A DNA stretch of 60,838 nt from assembly GCF_021646545.1 (NCBI RefSeq), contig NZ_JAKIRP010000022.1, positions 1-60,838 on the forward strand. Reading direction: 5' to 3'. This DNA is from Chitinophaga filiformis (GTDB lineage: Bacteria; Bacteroidota; Bacteroidia; Chitinophagales; Chitinophagaceae). Positions within the stretch are counted from its first letter, which is position 1. Each line of letters starts with the position of its first letter. Of this stretch, positions 18,045 to 27,803 are shown piece by piece. A program made the position numbers and the translations under genes. The notes beneath the pieces were generated by a model that ran no database searches, had not been told where the DNA came from, and worked only from the letters and a program-made list of their open reading frames with translations.

Positions 18045-18452
18045 AGTGCTAAAAATATATGATGTACTGTGTTTAATGGTAAAATCATTTAATCTGTTGT
18101 CCTTTTCAGGGCGATTAAAGCAGGAAAGTAATAAAAAAATTATTAAATGATTTGAGAATACTGAAAAAGAACAACAGTAACCCATGAATGTACAACGGGG
18201 GTACCAGGGGAAGATGGAGGTAGGAAAGGGCCGGAGCGCAGATCTGCCATTCTGATAAAACTTTCTCAACATGAGAAGGTTTTCTATGTGCGTTTTTCAA
18301 TTGGCATATTCAGCCATTCCTCCTAAGGTACAATGTGGTATTGTGTTCTGTTGTTTCTCCTGTACGTCATCGCGCTGAATGGTACATGCTTTGGCATACG
18401 GGACAACACTATCAGGCAACTTGTCTGGTACGGAACAAAACAACACAAACAA
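18045..18452. other. Divergent intergenic region with 12-bp hairpin
   Basis: No gene is seen here. A hairpin at 18257-18283 (stem 18257-18268 with 18272-18283, one mismatch, 3-nt loop) lies on the transcribed side of the porin gene about 170 nt before its start codon. It resembles a terminator or attenuator, although no plus-strand gene precedes it. Confidence 0.5.
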
Positions 18453-19820
18453 ATGAAAAAAGCATTTCTAGTACTTGCATTAGCATCAAAGACTATTTGC
18501 ACAATTGCACAGGACACTACAGCAACGACCGAAAAGGTACCATTTGACGGCATTGATCAGACCTGGCAAAATGGTAACGACAGAAGGGAGAACCCGGCAT
18601 TTCAGAACATGAAGTTCTTCACACCAAGTATCATGATGGATATCAACTATACACACTCGTTCAATAAACCGAATGACAATACGGTGGTAGGCTCTACTGC
18701 ACTCGCCCGTAACAATGAAGTGCAACTGTCTGCCCTGCACTTTGGAGGTGATTTCTATTATAAAGGGGCCAGGGCCAGAGTTATGACCCAATTTGGTACG
18801 CGTTCTATTGTCGTGCCACGTAATGATTACAGCCCTTATCGCGGACAGTATCAGTTAGCTAATGTATACCGTTATTTAAGTGAGGCTTATGCCGGATATC
18901 ATATTAATAAATGGTATGGCATTAACATTGATGCAGGTATGTTTATGAGTTATATAGGTCTGAATTCCTACTATCAGCCGGAGAATTGGGAATACCAGGC
19001 TTCGTTTACCTCAGACAATACGCCGTGGTTCTTTAATGGATTACGTATCCAGATCTACCCTACAAAAAACATAAAGATCGAACCCTGGATCATCAACGGC
19101 TGGCAGAGCTATGGTAAGTTCAACAAAATGCCTGGATTCGGCTTCAACTTTACCTACATGTCCGACAACAGTAACCTGAAAGTGCTGACGAACGACTATT
19201 ATGGCACCGACGCTGCAGGTATACCTGAAAGGAAACGGTTTCACTCAGATAATAGCCTGCTGGTAAGATATTATAATAGGCCTAAGTCAAAGGGTATCAG
19301 CAGGATGGCCTTCTCTCTGACAGGAGACGTCGGCTTTGAGAAAGGCGGTGGTGTGAACGGATTTAAAGACAGTGACAAAAACGGCCCTGCACAGTATTTC
19401 CTGAGCGGCATGTTCTACAACCGCGTTTGGTTCAACCAGAACAAATTTGCATGGACTGTAGGTGGTGGTGTGATGACTAACCCGGGTAGATATTTAGTGC
19501 TTTATCCAACAGGTCAGGCCAGCCCTTTACCTAATCCGCTGGACCCTACCAAAACAGAGGGCGCCTTCCCGTTCAGTGCTAGCCCAGGCGATAAATTCAA
19601 GGGCTGGGATATGTCTACCAACTTCGATTATATGCCTAACCAGAGTATCACCTTCCGGTTTGAACTGGTGAACAGGCATTCCGATGTGCCTTATTTTGCC
19701 GGAGAAGGTGGGGTGACTTCCCAGACCGGTTATTCTACTACGCCGCTGGATCCTAACTGGCGTCCTGACCTGGTGAAATCTGAAACGAGGTTTATACTCG
19801 CTGCATTATTCAGATTGTAA
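18453..19820 (+). CDS. Outer-membrane beta-barrel porin (BBP2/OmpL-like)
   Basis: The start at 18453 gives 455 residues beginning with a signal peptide (MKKAFLVLALASKTICTIAQ). A longer open frame upstream lacks such a signal. The mature chain is rich in alternating aromatic/polar strands (for example GGDFYYKGARARVMTQFG, NFTYMSDNSN and FDYMPNQSITFRFELVNRHS) and ends with a strand terminating in phenylalanine-arginine-leucine, as outer-membrane barrels do. It best fits the putative beta-barrel porin-2 family, which is widespread in Bacteroidota. It stands alone between two hairpins. Transported solute is unknown. Confidence 0.85.
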   Translation: MKKAFLVLALASKTICTIAQDTTATTEKVPFDGIDQTWQNGNDRRENPAFQNMKFFTPSIMMDINYTHSFNKPNDNTVVGSTALARNNEVQLSALHFGGDFYYKGARARVMTQFGTRSIVVPRNDYSPYRGQYQLANVYRYLSEAYAGYHINKWYGINIDAGMFMSYIGLNSYYQPENWEYQASFTSDNTPWFFNGLRIQIYPTKNIKIEPWIINGWQSYGKFNKMPGFGFNFTYMSDNSNLKVLTNDYYGTDAAGIPERKRFHSDNSLLVRYYNRPKSKGISRMAFSLTGDVGFEKGGGVNGFKDSDKNGPAQYFLSGMFYNRVWFNQNKFAWTVGGGVMTNPGRYLVLYPTGQASPLPNPLDPTKTEGAFPFSASPGDKFKGWDMSTNFDYMPNQSITFRFELVNRHSDVPYFAGEGGVTSQTGYSTTPLDPNWRPDLVKSETRFILAALFRL

Positions 19821-19842
19821 TAATTTTAACCATTGGCGACAT

Positions 19843-19869
19843 AAAGCGCTCCCTTTTCGGGAGGGCTTT
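19843..19869 (+). terminator. Terminator of the porin gene
   Basis: An 11-bp stem with one mismatch (19843-19853 with 19859-19869, 5-nt loop TTTTC) is followed by GTGCTTTGT, 22 bp after the stop codon. Confidence 0.75.
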
Positions 19870-20091
19870 GTGCTTTGTACAAGCTTAGGTAGGCGTATGC
19901 CTGCTATACCGCAGCTCTTGTGGTGGAAGTGAGGTGGACCTGTAGCAGAGGGGACACGCCTTTTTAACCTGTAATAAATTTTTGAGAGTACACTAAGTTG
20001 CTGATTATCTGTTAAAGCTGATCAGTTGTATTATGCAATATATCCCCACTATAGGGGATACGCCGATGCAAGAAATGAGCCGGCCAAGACT

Positions 20092-20099
20092 TATCTTTG
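20092..20099 (+). promoter_or_regulatory. Candidate -7 element of the thioesterase gene
   Basis: TATCTTTG fits the Bacteroidota TAnnTTTG consensus exactly, 22 bp before the start codon at 20122, so the transcript would have a very short leader. No clear TTTG is found at the -33 position. The remainder of 19870-20121 shows nothing else. Confidence 0.5.
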
Positions 20100-20121
20100 C
20101 CGGCATAAAACCAAAGGTCAC

Positions 20122-20550
20122 ATGGAATATTCAAAAATCTATAAGGTAAAGGAAGAACATATCGACGTACAGGGTATCATGGATGGGTTATATTACCCTT
20201 TCTATATGGAATATTGCCGTCATGACTATATCAGGGAAGTGTTGGGGTTTGACTTCGCAGAGGAAGCGGCCAAGGGTATTCATATGGTATTGTCTCAGTA
20301 CACGATTAAGTTCCTGCGTTCACTGAAGAAAGATGATGAATTTACTGTGACCTGCGAGTTGTTTGCAGATGCGGGTGGTCAGCCAAGACTGCATTTTAAG
20401 CAATCTATCATCCTGAATGGTAAGGTAATGACCACAGCAGTGTTCACCGGTACCTGTGTAGCCGCAACCGGAGGCAGACCTTATCTGCCGACAGGAATGA
20501 CAGATAAACTGGTAGACGCACCAAAACTGGATGTTGCGACGTTAAAGTAA
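20122..20550 (+). CDS. Hotdog-fold acyl-CoA thioesterase
   Basis: The start at 20122 (MEYSKIYKVKEEHID) gives 142 residues, normal for the YbgC/FadM-like 4-hydroxybenzoyl-CoA thioesterase group. The segment HIDVQGIMDGLYYPFYMEYCRHDYI aligns with the family active-site block, keeping the aspartate and the following small residue but with aspartate where the G-H-x-N form has asparagine. The later part has the strands QYTIKFLRSLKKDDEF and PRLHFKQSIILNGK. It would hydrolyse an acyl-CoA thioester in the cytosol. The longer upstream frame is disregarded because the candidate promoter lies inside it. Confidence 0.88.
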   Translation: MEYSKIYKVKEEHIDVQGIMDGLYYPFYMEYCRHDYIREVLGFDFAEEAAKGIHMVLSQYTIKFLRSLKKDDEFTVTCELFADAGGQPRLHFKQSIILNGKVMTTAVFTGTCVAATGGRPYLPTGMTDKLVDAPKLDVATLK

Positions 20551-20573
20551 AAGTTGTTTAGTTTTATATTCGT

Positions 20574-20612
20574 CTCCCGGATGGTGAAAGCTGTCCGGGA
20601 GTTTTTGTTTTT
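20574..20612 (+). terminator. Intrinsic terminator of the thioesterase gene
   Basis: An 8-bp perfect stem (20574-20581 with 20594-20601) is followed directly by TTTTTGTTTTT. Confidence 0.92.
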
Positions 20613-20663
20613 GGACAAAGCAGTGACGTAAACAGGTATTATAAATTTATTTTTAATGAAAAC

Positions 20664-20693
20664 TTTGAAATATATATTTATGTATTACTTTTG
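20664..20693 (+). promoter_or_regulatory. Promoter of the three-gene RHS operon
   Basis: TTTG at 20664-20667, an 18-bp AT-rich spacer, and TACTTTTG at 20686-20693 match the Bacteroidota -33/-7 pattern exactly. Transcription would start near 20700, leaving a leader of about 385 nt before the first start codon at 21085. Confidence 0.75.
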
Positions 20694-20700
20694 TTTTGTT

Positions 20701-21084
20701 CGTAGTTGAATCTAGTTCGCAGATAGTAAATAGCAGTTGTTTACCGACCTGAATATTTTTGTTGGCCATTTGTTATTTTGTGCTGTATGGGGATAATATA
20801 ACGTTAAAGAATCCAATACCTATGTAGAATTTCCGGATGTAAGCTGTAACCCGGCTGATTTGTTGACCGGCTTGTACTTTGGCAGGAACTTAGTCATCAG
20901 CGTTTTCCATTAAAAGTTTTTAAAACCATTACAGGAATGTTATTTCTCTTGTGAGAACAAGGGCTTAAGAACATGTCCCTATAGTTAGATATCTACGTCC
21001 CGTACCTATGTTAGCGCTGTTTTCCGGGGCAAAATATCATTTGTCAGAACGTTACAAAATACCTATTAAGATAAACACACTTCA
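20701..21084 (+). other. Long 5' leader of the RHS operon
   Basis: About 385 nt lie between the inferred transcription start and the first gene. No open frame with coding character, no known riboswitch pattern and no strong hairpin was recognised in it. Its length is unusual for this genome, where other promoters sit close to their genes. Confidence 0.4.
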
Positions 21085-24000
21085 ATGATAATTGAACTTG
21101 CTGCAAAGCAAAAGAGAAAGATTGCTTTCTTCATGCTGGCATTGCTCTATTTCGATGTGATAGTTCCCCGGAACGCACTGGGGGCGCCTGTTGCTAACAT
21201 CCATTTCCCACACAAGCTGCCGATGCGCGTTATAAAGCAGGCAGTGGCCAACACGGCTGCGGCGCCGAAGTTTACGCCGGTAAAAAGCCAGCATAGGGAG
21301 TGGGTGCATCCGGATATAGGAGGACCCACCCAGCCTGAGAGTCAGGCGTTTCACTCCGTGAACAACGACAATATGGTTGATCTGTTCAGTGGCGACTTTT
21401 CCTATAATATACCACTGCTCGACGTAGGTGGGTACCCGGTAGCTATCGGGTACAACAGTGGTATTAGTATGGATGAAGAAGCAAGTTGGGTGGGATTGGG
21501 CTGGAACATCAATCCGGGCACGATCACACGTAACCTGCGCGGTATACCCGATGATTTTAACGGTACGGATACCATTCAGAAGACGGCTACCATCAAGACC
21601 AATAAAACAGTAGGCATCACCGTCGGTGGCGATCTGGAAATTGCCGGCTTGCCCAAGATGAAGGAGAAAGGTCTCAGCGCAGGAATTGGAGCGAGCCTCG
21701 GGGTTACGCATAATAACTACAGAGGGTTTGGCATTGAATCTGGCATGAATGCGAGCATTAATGTGGGCGCGAAGAGTATGGGGGCCTTAACATCCGCATT
21801 ATCATTTACTAACAGTTCGCAGGAGGGTATCACTGTTGGTACCTCACTGTCTTTGAAGATGGGGGATAAAGAGGCGATAGAGAGCCAGAATAGTCCTGCG
21901 GGAAGTATAACTGTTGGCCTGGCTGCCAATACAAGGTCCGGTCTGAAGGCATTACAGCTGTCATCAGGTATGAGACAGTATGGTAAGGCCAGCAAGAACA
22001 ATCCTGATAAGCATTCCAGCATAGGAACTTCAGTTTTCTCTTCTGAAATTTCTTTTGCGCATCCGTCCTTTACGCCGACCATCACCCTGCCCTATACCAG
22101 TTCGCTGATCAGTGTTACTGCGAAATTAGGAGGAACTGTCAAGATCCTCGACGGACACATTTTCGCAAGTGGATATGTAGCCAAACAGGGCATTGAACCT
22201 GAGGACCGCCATATGGCGATACCTGCTTATGGTTATCTGAATTACCAGAACGCCGATCCTTCGGGAGGTGCATTGCTGGACTTTAACCGTGAAAAGGAGA
22301 TGGTATATCGAGAGAAACCGGAGGTACCTAACATCGCCATCCCTTCTTATACTTATGATGTGTTTTCCATGTCGGGAGAGGGTACAGGTGGTATGTTCCG
22401 TGCTTACAGAGGCGATATCGGTTATGTATATGACCATCGCATGAAGACGAAGGATAAATCCGGCAGATTCAGCGCAGACCTCGGACTGGGTGACCTGGTG
22501 CACTGGGGTGTAGACCTGAACGTGAACAGATCATATACAGAAAGCGGTCCCTGGAGAAACATGAACCCACTGGCGTCAAACCTGGCGTTCAGGAAATCGG
22601 ACAAACAGTTTGAAGCGGCCTATTTCCGGAATCCGGGAGAGAAATCAGTGAATGCAAAGGCCTTTTATAATAATATAGGTGGCGATGATGTAGTGGCTGT
22701 CAACCTTTTCCAGGCAGGCAGCAGTAGTCCTTTTATTACTACGACGAATGTACTTAACCGTTATGCCAATAAGCAAAAGGTAGGACAGGTTATTTTGTCG
22801 CGCGACAATGTTTATAAGAAAGTAAGGGATAAACGTACACAGGTCATTTCTTACCTGACAGCTGAAGAGGCGTCTGTTGCAGGATTGTCAAAATATATTG
22901 ACAACTACCGGATCAATGCTTATGGCACGAACAATTGCGATACGGAGTTCCCTTCAGAGCTCGATTCCAGCAGGCATGGTTTACTGGGAGAATATTATTC
23001 CGGACATGATTTTCAGCAGTTCCTGTTCTCCAAGGTAGATACCATGGTCAATTACCTGAACCTGAACGACTTTAATGCTGGCAAACCTGCCAATGTACCG
23101 GGAGTAAGCCGCGATTTCTCCATCCGCTGGACGGGAAGGCTGAAACCTGATGTTACGGGCACTTACAAGCTGGTAACCCATTCAGACGATGGTGTGAGAC
23201 TATATATAAATGACTCCCTGTTCATTAATCACTGGGGAGGGCACGGTATACAGCCGGATACAGCCACAGTCAATATGATAGCCGGTGAATTATATAACAT
23301 CCGCCTGGAGTATTACCAGGTAAAGGGGAAAATCGCTATGCAGTTCCGCTGGATGTATGCAGGGTTGCCGTTGTTGCCTATCGGAAGCAGGAACCTCTAC
23401 CTGATGCCTTCAAAAGATACTTTTACTGTTGGTAACGGTGATTTATCGAGGGAAAAGAGGATCAACGATTTCAGGAAGAAAAATCACATATCAGAGATCA
23501 GCGTGTTAAATGGTGATGGCCGCAGATATGTGTATGGTATTCCCGTTTATAACCTGAAACAGAAAGATGTCACTTTTTCTGTTAATCCGGCAGGAGGAAA
23601 TAGTAAGGATGGCCTGGTGAAATATACGCCCGGTCTGGACAATACGGTCAACAACGACAAAGGAAATGAACATTATTTCAACAGTGAGGAAGTACCTGCC
23701 TATGCGCACTCGTTCCTGCTGACGGGATTACTTTCGCCCGACTACGTTGACCTGACCGGAGATGGCATCTCTGACGATGACAGGGGCGATGCTGTTAAAT
23801 TTAACTATTCGAAGATAGCAGGGATCAAAAATCCTTATAAATGGCGTACGCCCTATAATGACAGTGCTGTTTATAATGAAGGGTTGCGGACAGACAACCG
23901 GGATGACAGAGGAAGTTACGTATACGGTGAGAAAGAGCTGTGGTATCTCAATTCCATTGAGTCAAAAAACATGATCGCGACCTTTAAGCTGAGCGACCGT

Positions 24001-27000
24001 AATGATCAGCCATCTATGGATGAGAATGGATATACTGGTTCGGCTAAGGTGGTGAAGAAGCTCGATGAGATCAATCTGTATGTTAAGGCTGACTACCGCA
24101 GGGATCCGCTGAAAGCACGGCCGGTAAAGACCGTCCATTTTGAGTATAGCTATGAGCTATGTCCGGGAATGATTAAAGGAAATACCGGTGGCAAACTAAC
24201 CTTAAAGCGGATCTGGTTTACTTATAATGGTAACAATAAGGTACAGCGTAATCCATATGTTTTTAACTATAATGCACACAACCCGGCTTACAATAATAAA
24301 TCGTATGACAGGTGGGGAAACTATAAAGATCCATTGCAGAACCCGGGTTCGTCAACTACTAACGTAATCACTAACGCTGAATATCCTTATGCATTACAGG
24401 ATAGTGCCCTGGTTGCAAAGAATGCTGCCGCATGGACGCTTGATTCCATCGTGTTGCCTTCAGGCGGAAGAGTGAAGGTGGATTATGAAGGTGATGATTA
24501 TGCGTATGTTCAGAACAGGCGCGCTACACAGATGTTAAAGATCGCCGGGTTATCGGCAGATGTGCCTAAAGCGCTTTCTGACCTGGAAACAAAACTGTAT
24601 GGCGGTCCGAAGGATTATTTATATGTGTCGGTGAATGTACCTAAGGCAGTTAGCAGTAATGCTGATTTATATGCCCGTTATCTTGAAGGGATAGATACTT
24701 TATTCTTCCGCTTGAACGTGAAAATGCCGGGCGATAAGTTTGGCAATGGTAATGAATATGTATCGTGTTATGCAAACATGGAACCAGGCACTTTCGGGTT
24801 CTATAATAATGGGCAGACAATCTGGTTAAAGCTGAAAGCGATTAATCAGTCGGGCGAGACGGACAAATTACTAAGCGTATACAGTCCGCTGGCAAAGGCA
24901 AGTACGCAATTCCTCCGTCTGAACCTGCCATCGAAGGCTTATCCGGGATCGGACGTGGGAGACGACATTGATTTTGGGGATGCCGTGAAAGTACTGTTAT
25001 CGCAGGCCGATAACGTGCTGAACATGTTCGTTTCCTACGATAATACGGCCAGGCTAAAAGGATGGGCGAACCAGATAGATACCTCCCGTTCCTTTATACG
25101 TCTTAATAATCCATATTATAAGAAATATGGTGGTGGGCTGCGCGTAAAACGGGTGCGCACTTACGACCACTGGAATGCGATGACGAAACAGCGTGAGTCT
25201 GTGTATGGTCAGGAGTACCAGTACACTACTACGCGTGCCGTAAACGGGACTGAGGAGGTGATCAGTAGTGGGGTAGCCACTTTTGAGCCCTCTATCGGCG
25301 GAGAAGAGAACCCATGGCGGCTGCCGATCGCTTACAAGGAGCAGGTAGCTGCATTGGCGCCTGTTGGTATCGGATATACCGAGAAACCACTGGGTGAGAC
25401 CTTTTACCCCTCTCCATCCGTTGGTTACAGCAAAGTAAGGGTAAGAACGATTCACGCGAAGAATGTGCGTTCCGCTAACGGTTTTGAAGAAACCAGTTTT
25501 TATACCAGCTATGATTTTCCTACGCTGACAGACATGACCTTGCTGGCAGATAGCAAAAAACGTTATAAGCCGGCGCTGAGTAATTTCCTGCGTATTAATG
25601 CCTGTCATTTTGTGGCCGTAAGCCAGGGCTTCAAGATTGAGCTCAATGATATGAATGGAAAGTTACGTTCAACATCGAGCTTTTCCGAGGCTAATCCACA
25701 GATGCCGTTCTCTTACACAGAGAATTTTTACAAAGTCGATAATCAGAATGATCCTGTTAAGCACCTGAACAATACAGTGATGGCTATCGATGAGGAGGGA
25801 GTAATTGACAGTATTGCTTCTGTGGGTAAGGATATTGAACTGATGATGGATATGCGCGAACAACGCTCTGTTACCAACGCGCTGAACCTGAACCTGAACG
25901 GCGACAACTTTACATTCCCGTTCCCACCGGTCTTCCTGTTGCCAACACTATGGAACCTGGCGCAACGTGAGGAAACCAGGTTCCAGTCGGTTGGTGCGAC
26001 AAAGGTCATCAATCGCCACGGCATCCTGGATAGTATAGTCGTGGTAGACAAAGGTAGCCGGATCAGTACTAAAAACCTGTTGTTTGACGCTGAGACAGGA
26101 GAGCCGGTACTTACCCGTACTTACAACGAGTACGATGACCCGGTATATAACTTCAGCATGCCGGCGGCCTGGGTATATAACGGTATGAGTGGGGCCTATA
26201 AGAATATCAATACAACACTTCGCAATGTTTATATGAACCAGGGCAAGATTGTCAGGGGACTCGACACGCTTGTTACTGCAGCAGACTACTTCACCGCTGG
26301 TGATGAGATCCTGATCGGTTCCAGGCAAAAGACAGGAGGGGCTGACTGTTTCCCTGAGATAGCGACGTTTGCAGCGTGGACGGTGTTGTACGCTGTAGAT
26401 GCCAACGTGCAGACAGAAGGTGCTGCACCGGATATCTATTTTGTTGACCGTAATGGGGTTCCTTTTACAGGGAATGACATCTCGATGAAGGTAATCCGTT
26501 CCGGAAGAAGGAATATGGCTACGGAGGCTGGTGAGTTTACATCACTGGGCAATCCGCTGGTACGAAATGCATCAGGGTATTCTCTGGTATTGGATAATAA
26601 CAGGACACTATCTTCCAGTGTTACCACCTTTGGCCAGTTCTGGAAAGTGGCAGACCAGCTGAAGGCGCAGACGGTAATGAATTGTGTGCCGAAAACCTAT
26701 GCTGAGTATGCAGGAACGGAGCAATGCGGTACCGTTTATTATTCAAATACAGAAGCCAGTCAGTTCTTCCAGCGCACCAATTGCGGCAGGGGGTATGCGC
26801 CGGGTGCACCTGTAAAATACATTGTACCAGCGGGCAGCTATGCCTCCACAATCAGTCAGGAGGACGCGGATGCAAAGGCAGCTGCAGATCTTGCGTTGAA
26901 TGGCCAGGACTATGCCGATATGAATGGTGCATGTATTCCGTATTACTATAGCGGGGTTATTGACAAAGATTACACAAAGAATAATTGTGGTGTTGGAGGA

Positions 27001-27756
27001 GTAGGTTCTGTGGTGACTTATCATCATCCGGCAGGAACAGATTCTTCGCTGGTAAGCCAGTCGCAGGCTGACAGCCTTGCCGTGATCAAAGCGAATATAG
27101 CTGGTCAGGCAAATGCCAATACGAAAGGAACCTGTACTTATTATAATAGTATCATAACAGACTCGATCAGAAAGAATGACTGCCCTGCAGGTCTGCTGGG
27201 TAGTGTTGTTGCGGTGACGATACCTGCGGGTACGTTTACTTCTCCGCTTAGTCAGGCAGATGCCAATACAAAGGCCCTGGCAGCAGCCCAGGACACAGCG
27301 AATGCAAAAGGCCAGTGTATTTCTCCTGCATTGCAAGCGACAGTTAGCTGGGGTTGTACGGACGAGGGTTGCACCGAGCAGGGAGGGACGTTGCTGACGT
27401 TTAATTTCCCTACTCCGACCACTACAGCGGTTACGCTGTTGGTAGGGCATGTCCATAACAGCGCAAATGGACTGTTCTACCAGGGAAGTGATCTGTTTAC
27501 ACCTCCTGCAGACGCTAACCCGTGGGGACTTAATCCCAATGTTCCCTGTATAGTCAGGATTCCGGCGGGGGTGACAACCTATACTGCTGGTCCGCAGATT
27601 TACCAGCAGGGATATGAAGGCGTTATCGGTCACTCATGGGTTTGTCAATCCTGCCAGGGACCACCGGTAGCACTGTATGTCAAGTCGATTACCAGTGGCG
27701 TGACAACCAATTTTACGCTGACCAATCCTGGTGTGCAGATATACAATCTGAAGTAG
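21085..27756 (+). CDS. Giant secreted RHS-system protein with PA14 and DUF5977 repeats
   Basis: This 2223-residue protein starts with a basic segment and a hydrophobic stretch (AKQKRKIAFFMLALLYFDVI), read as a signal sequence. Around residues 95-155 is the block DLFSGDFSYNIPLLDVGGYP...SWVGLGWNINPGTITR, the standard N-terminus of Bacteroidota RHS/SpvB-type proteins. Residues about 630-770 form a PA14 domain (GLLGEYYSG ... FSIRWTGRL ... THSDDGVRLYIND), a sugar-binding fold. Three DUF5977 repeats occupy about 1883-2082, each with a cysteine pair and DA-x-AKA helix. The C-terminal ~140 residues are Cys/Gly/Pro-rich and unassigned. It is first in a three-gene operon (47 bp to the next gene) and probably forms a shell or delivery part with the later RHS protein. 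No T9SS C-terminal sorting domain is recognised. Confidence 0.88.
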   Translation: MIIELAAKQKRKIAFFMLALLYFDVIVPRNALGAPVANIHFPHKLPMRVIKQAVANTAAAPKFTPVKSQHREWVHPDIGGPTQPESQAFHSVNNDNMVDLFSGDFSYNIPLLDVGGYPVAIGYNSGISMDEEASWVGLGWNINPGTITRNLRGIPDDFNGTDTIQKTATIKTNKTVGITVGGDLEIAGLPKMKEKGLSAGIGASLGVTHNNYRGFGIESGMNASINVGAKSMGALTSALSFTNSSQEGITVGTSLSLKMGDKEAIESQNSPAGSITVGLAANTRSGLKALQLSSGMRQYGKASKNNPDKHSSIGTSVFSSEISFAHPSFTPTITLPYTSSLISVTAKLGGTVKILDGHIFASGYVAKQGIEPEDRHMAIPAYGYLNYQNADPSGGALLDFNREKEMVYREKPEVPNIAIPSYTYDVFSMSGEGTGGMFRAYRGDIGYVYDHRMKTKDKSGRFSADLGLGDLVHWGVDLNVNRSYTESGPWRNMNPLASNLAFRKSDKQFEAAYFRNPGEKSVNAKAFYNNIGGDDVVAVNLFQAGSSSPFITTTNVLNRYANKQKVGQVILSRDNVYKKVRDKRTQVISYLTAEEASVAGLSKYIDNYRINAYGTNNCDTEFPSELDSSRHGLLGEYYSGHDFQQFLFSKVDTMVNYLNLNDFNAGKPANVPGVSRDFSIRWTGRLKPDVTGTYKLVTHSDDGVRLYINDSLFINHWGGHGIQPDTATVNMIAGELYNIRLEYYQVKGKIAMQFRWMYAGLPLLPIGSRNLYLMPSKDTFTVGNGDLSREKRINDFRKKNHISEISVLNGDGRRYVYGIPVYNLKQKDVTFSVNPAGGNSKDGLVKYTPGLDNTVNNDKGNEHYFNSEEVPAYAHSFLLTGLLSPDYVDLTGDGISDDDRGDAVKFNYSKIAGIKNPYKWRTPYNDSAVYNEGLRTDNRDDRGSYVYGEKELWYLNSIESKNMIATFKLSDRNDQPSMDENGYTGSAKVVKKLDEINLYVKADYRRDPLKARPVKTVHFEYSYELCPGMIKGNTGGKLTLKRIWFTYNGNNKVQRNPYVFNYNAHNPAYNNKSYDRWGNYKDPLQNPGSSTTNVITNAEYPYALQDSALVAKNAAAWTLDSIVLPSGGRVKVDYEGDDYAYVQNRRATQMLKIAGLSADVPKALSDLETKLYGGPKDYLYVSVNVPKAVSSNADLYARYLEGIDTLFFRLNVKMPGDKFGNGNEYVSCYANMEPGTFGFYNNGQTIWLKLKAINQSGETDKLLSVYSPLAKASTQFLRLNLPSKAYPGSDVGDDIDFGDAVKVLLSQADNVLNMFVSYDNTARLKGWANQIDTSRSFIRLNNPYYKKYGGGLRVKRVRTYDHWNAMTKQRESVYGQEYQYTTTRAVNGTEEVISSGVATFEPSIGGEENPWRLPIAYKEQVAALAPVGIGYTEKPLGETFYPSPSVGYSKVRVRTIHAKNVRSANGFEETSFYTSYDFPTLTDMTLLADSKKRYKPALSNFLRINACHFVAVSQGFKIELNDMNGKLRSTSSFSEANPQMPFSYTENFYKVDNQNDPVKHLNNTVMAIDEEGVIDSIASVGKDIELMMDMREQRSVTNALNLNLNGDNFTFPFPPVFLLPTLWNLAQREETRFQSVGATKVINRHGILDSIVVVDKGSRISTKNLLFDAETGEPVLTRTYNEYDDPVYNFSMPAAWVYNGMSGAYKNINTTLRNVYMNQGKIVRGLDTLVTAADYFTAGDEILIGSRQKTGGADCFPEIATFAAWTVLYAVDANVQTEGAAPDIYFVDRNGVPFTGNDISMKVIRSGRRNMATEAGEFTSLGNPLVRNASGYSLVLDNNRTLSSSVTTFGQFWKVADQLKAQTVMNCVPKTYAEYAGTEQCGTVYYSNTEASQFFQRTNCGRGYAPGAPVKYIVPAGSYASTISQEDADAKAAADLALNGQDYADMNGACIPYYYSGVIDKDYTKNNCGVGGVGSVVTYHHPAGTDSSLVSQSQADSLAVIKANIAGQANANTKGTCTYYNSIITDSIRKNDCPAGLLGSVVAVTIPAGTFTSPLSQADANTKALAAAQDTANAKGQCISPALQATVSWGCTDEGCTEQGGTLLTFNFPTPTTTAVTLLVGHVHNSANGLFYQGSDLFTPPADANPWGLNPNVPCIVRIPAGVTTYTAGPQIYQQGYEGVIGHSWVCQSCQGPPVALYVKSITSGVTTNFTLTNPGVQIYNLK

Positions 27757-27803
27757 TGATATCTCATCTTCTAACTGAGGTTCTATTAACGAGTTGAGTC
27801 AAT

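Noticed and set aside
18045..18272. N-terminal extension of the HAD gene
   Set aside because: HAD motif I should be close to the N-terminus, and ATG 18044 puts it there; the extension is not conserved-looking.
18333..18452. Extension of the porin gene before its signal peptide
   Set aside because: It would bury the signal peptide; ATG 18453 gives a proper one.
26743..27633. Minus-strand 296-codon frame inside the first RHS gene
   Set aside because: It lies fully opposite the DUF5977 repeats and has no motif of its own; the plus-strand reading has clear domains.
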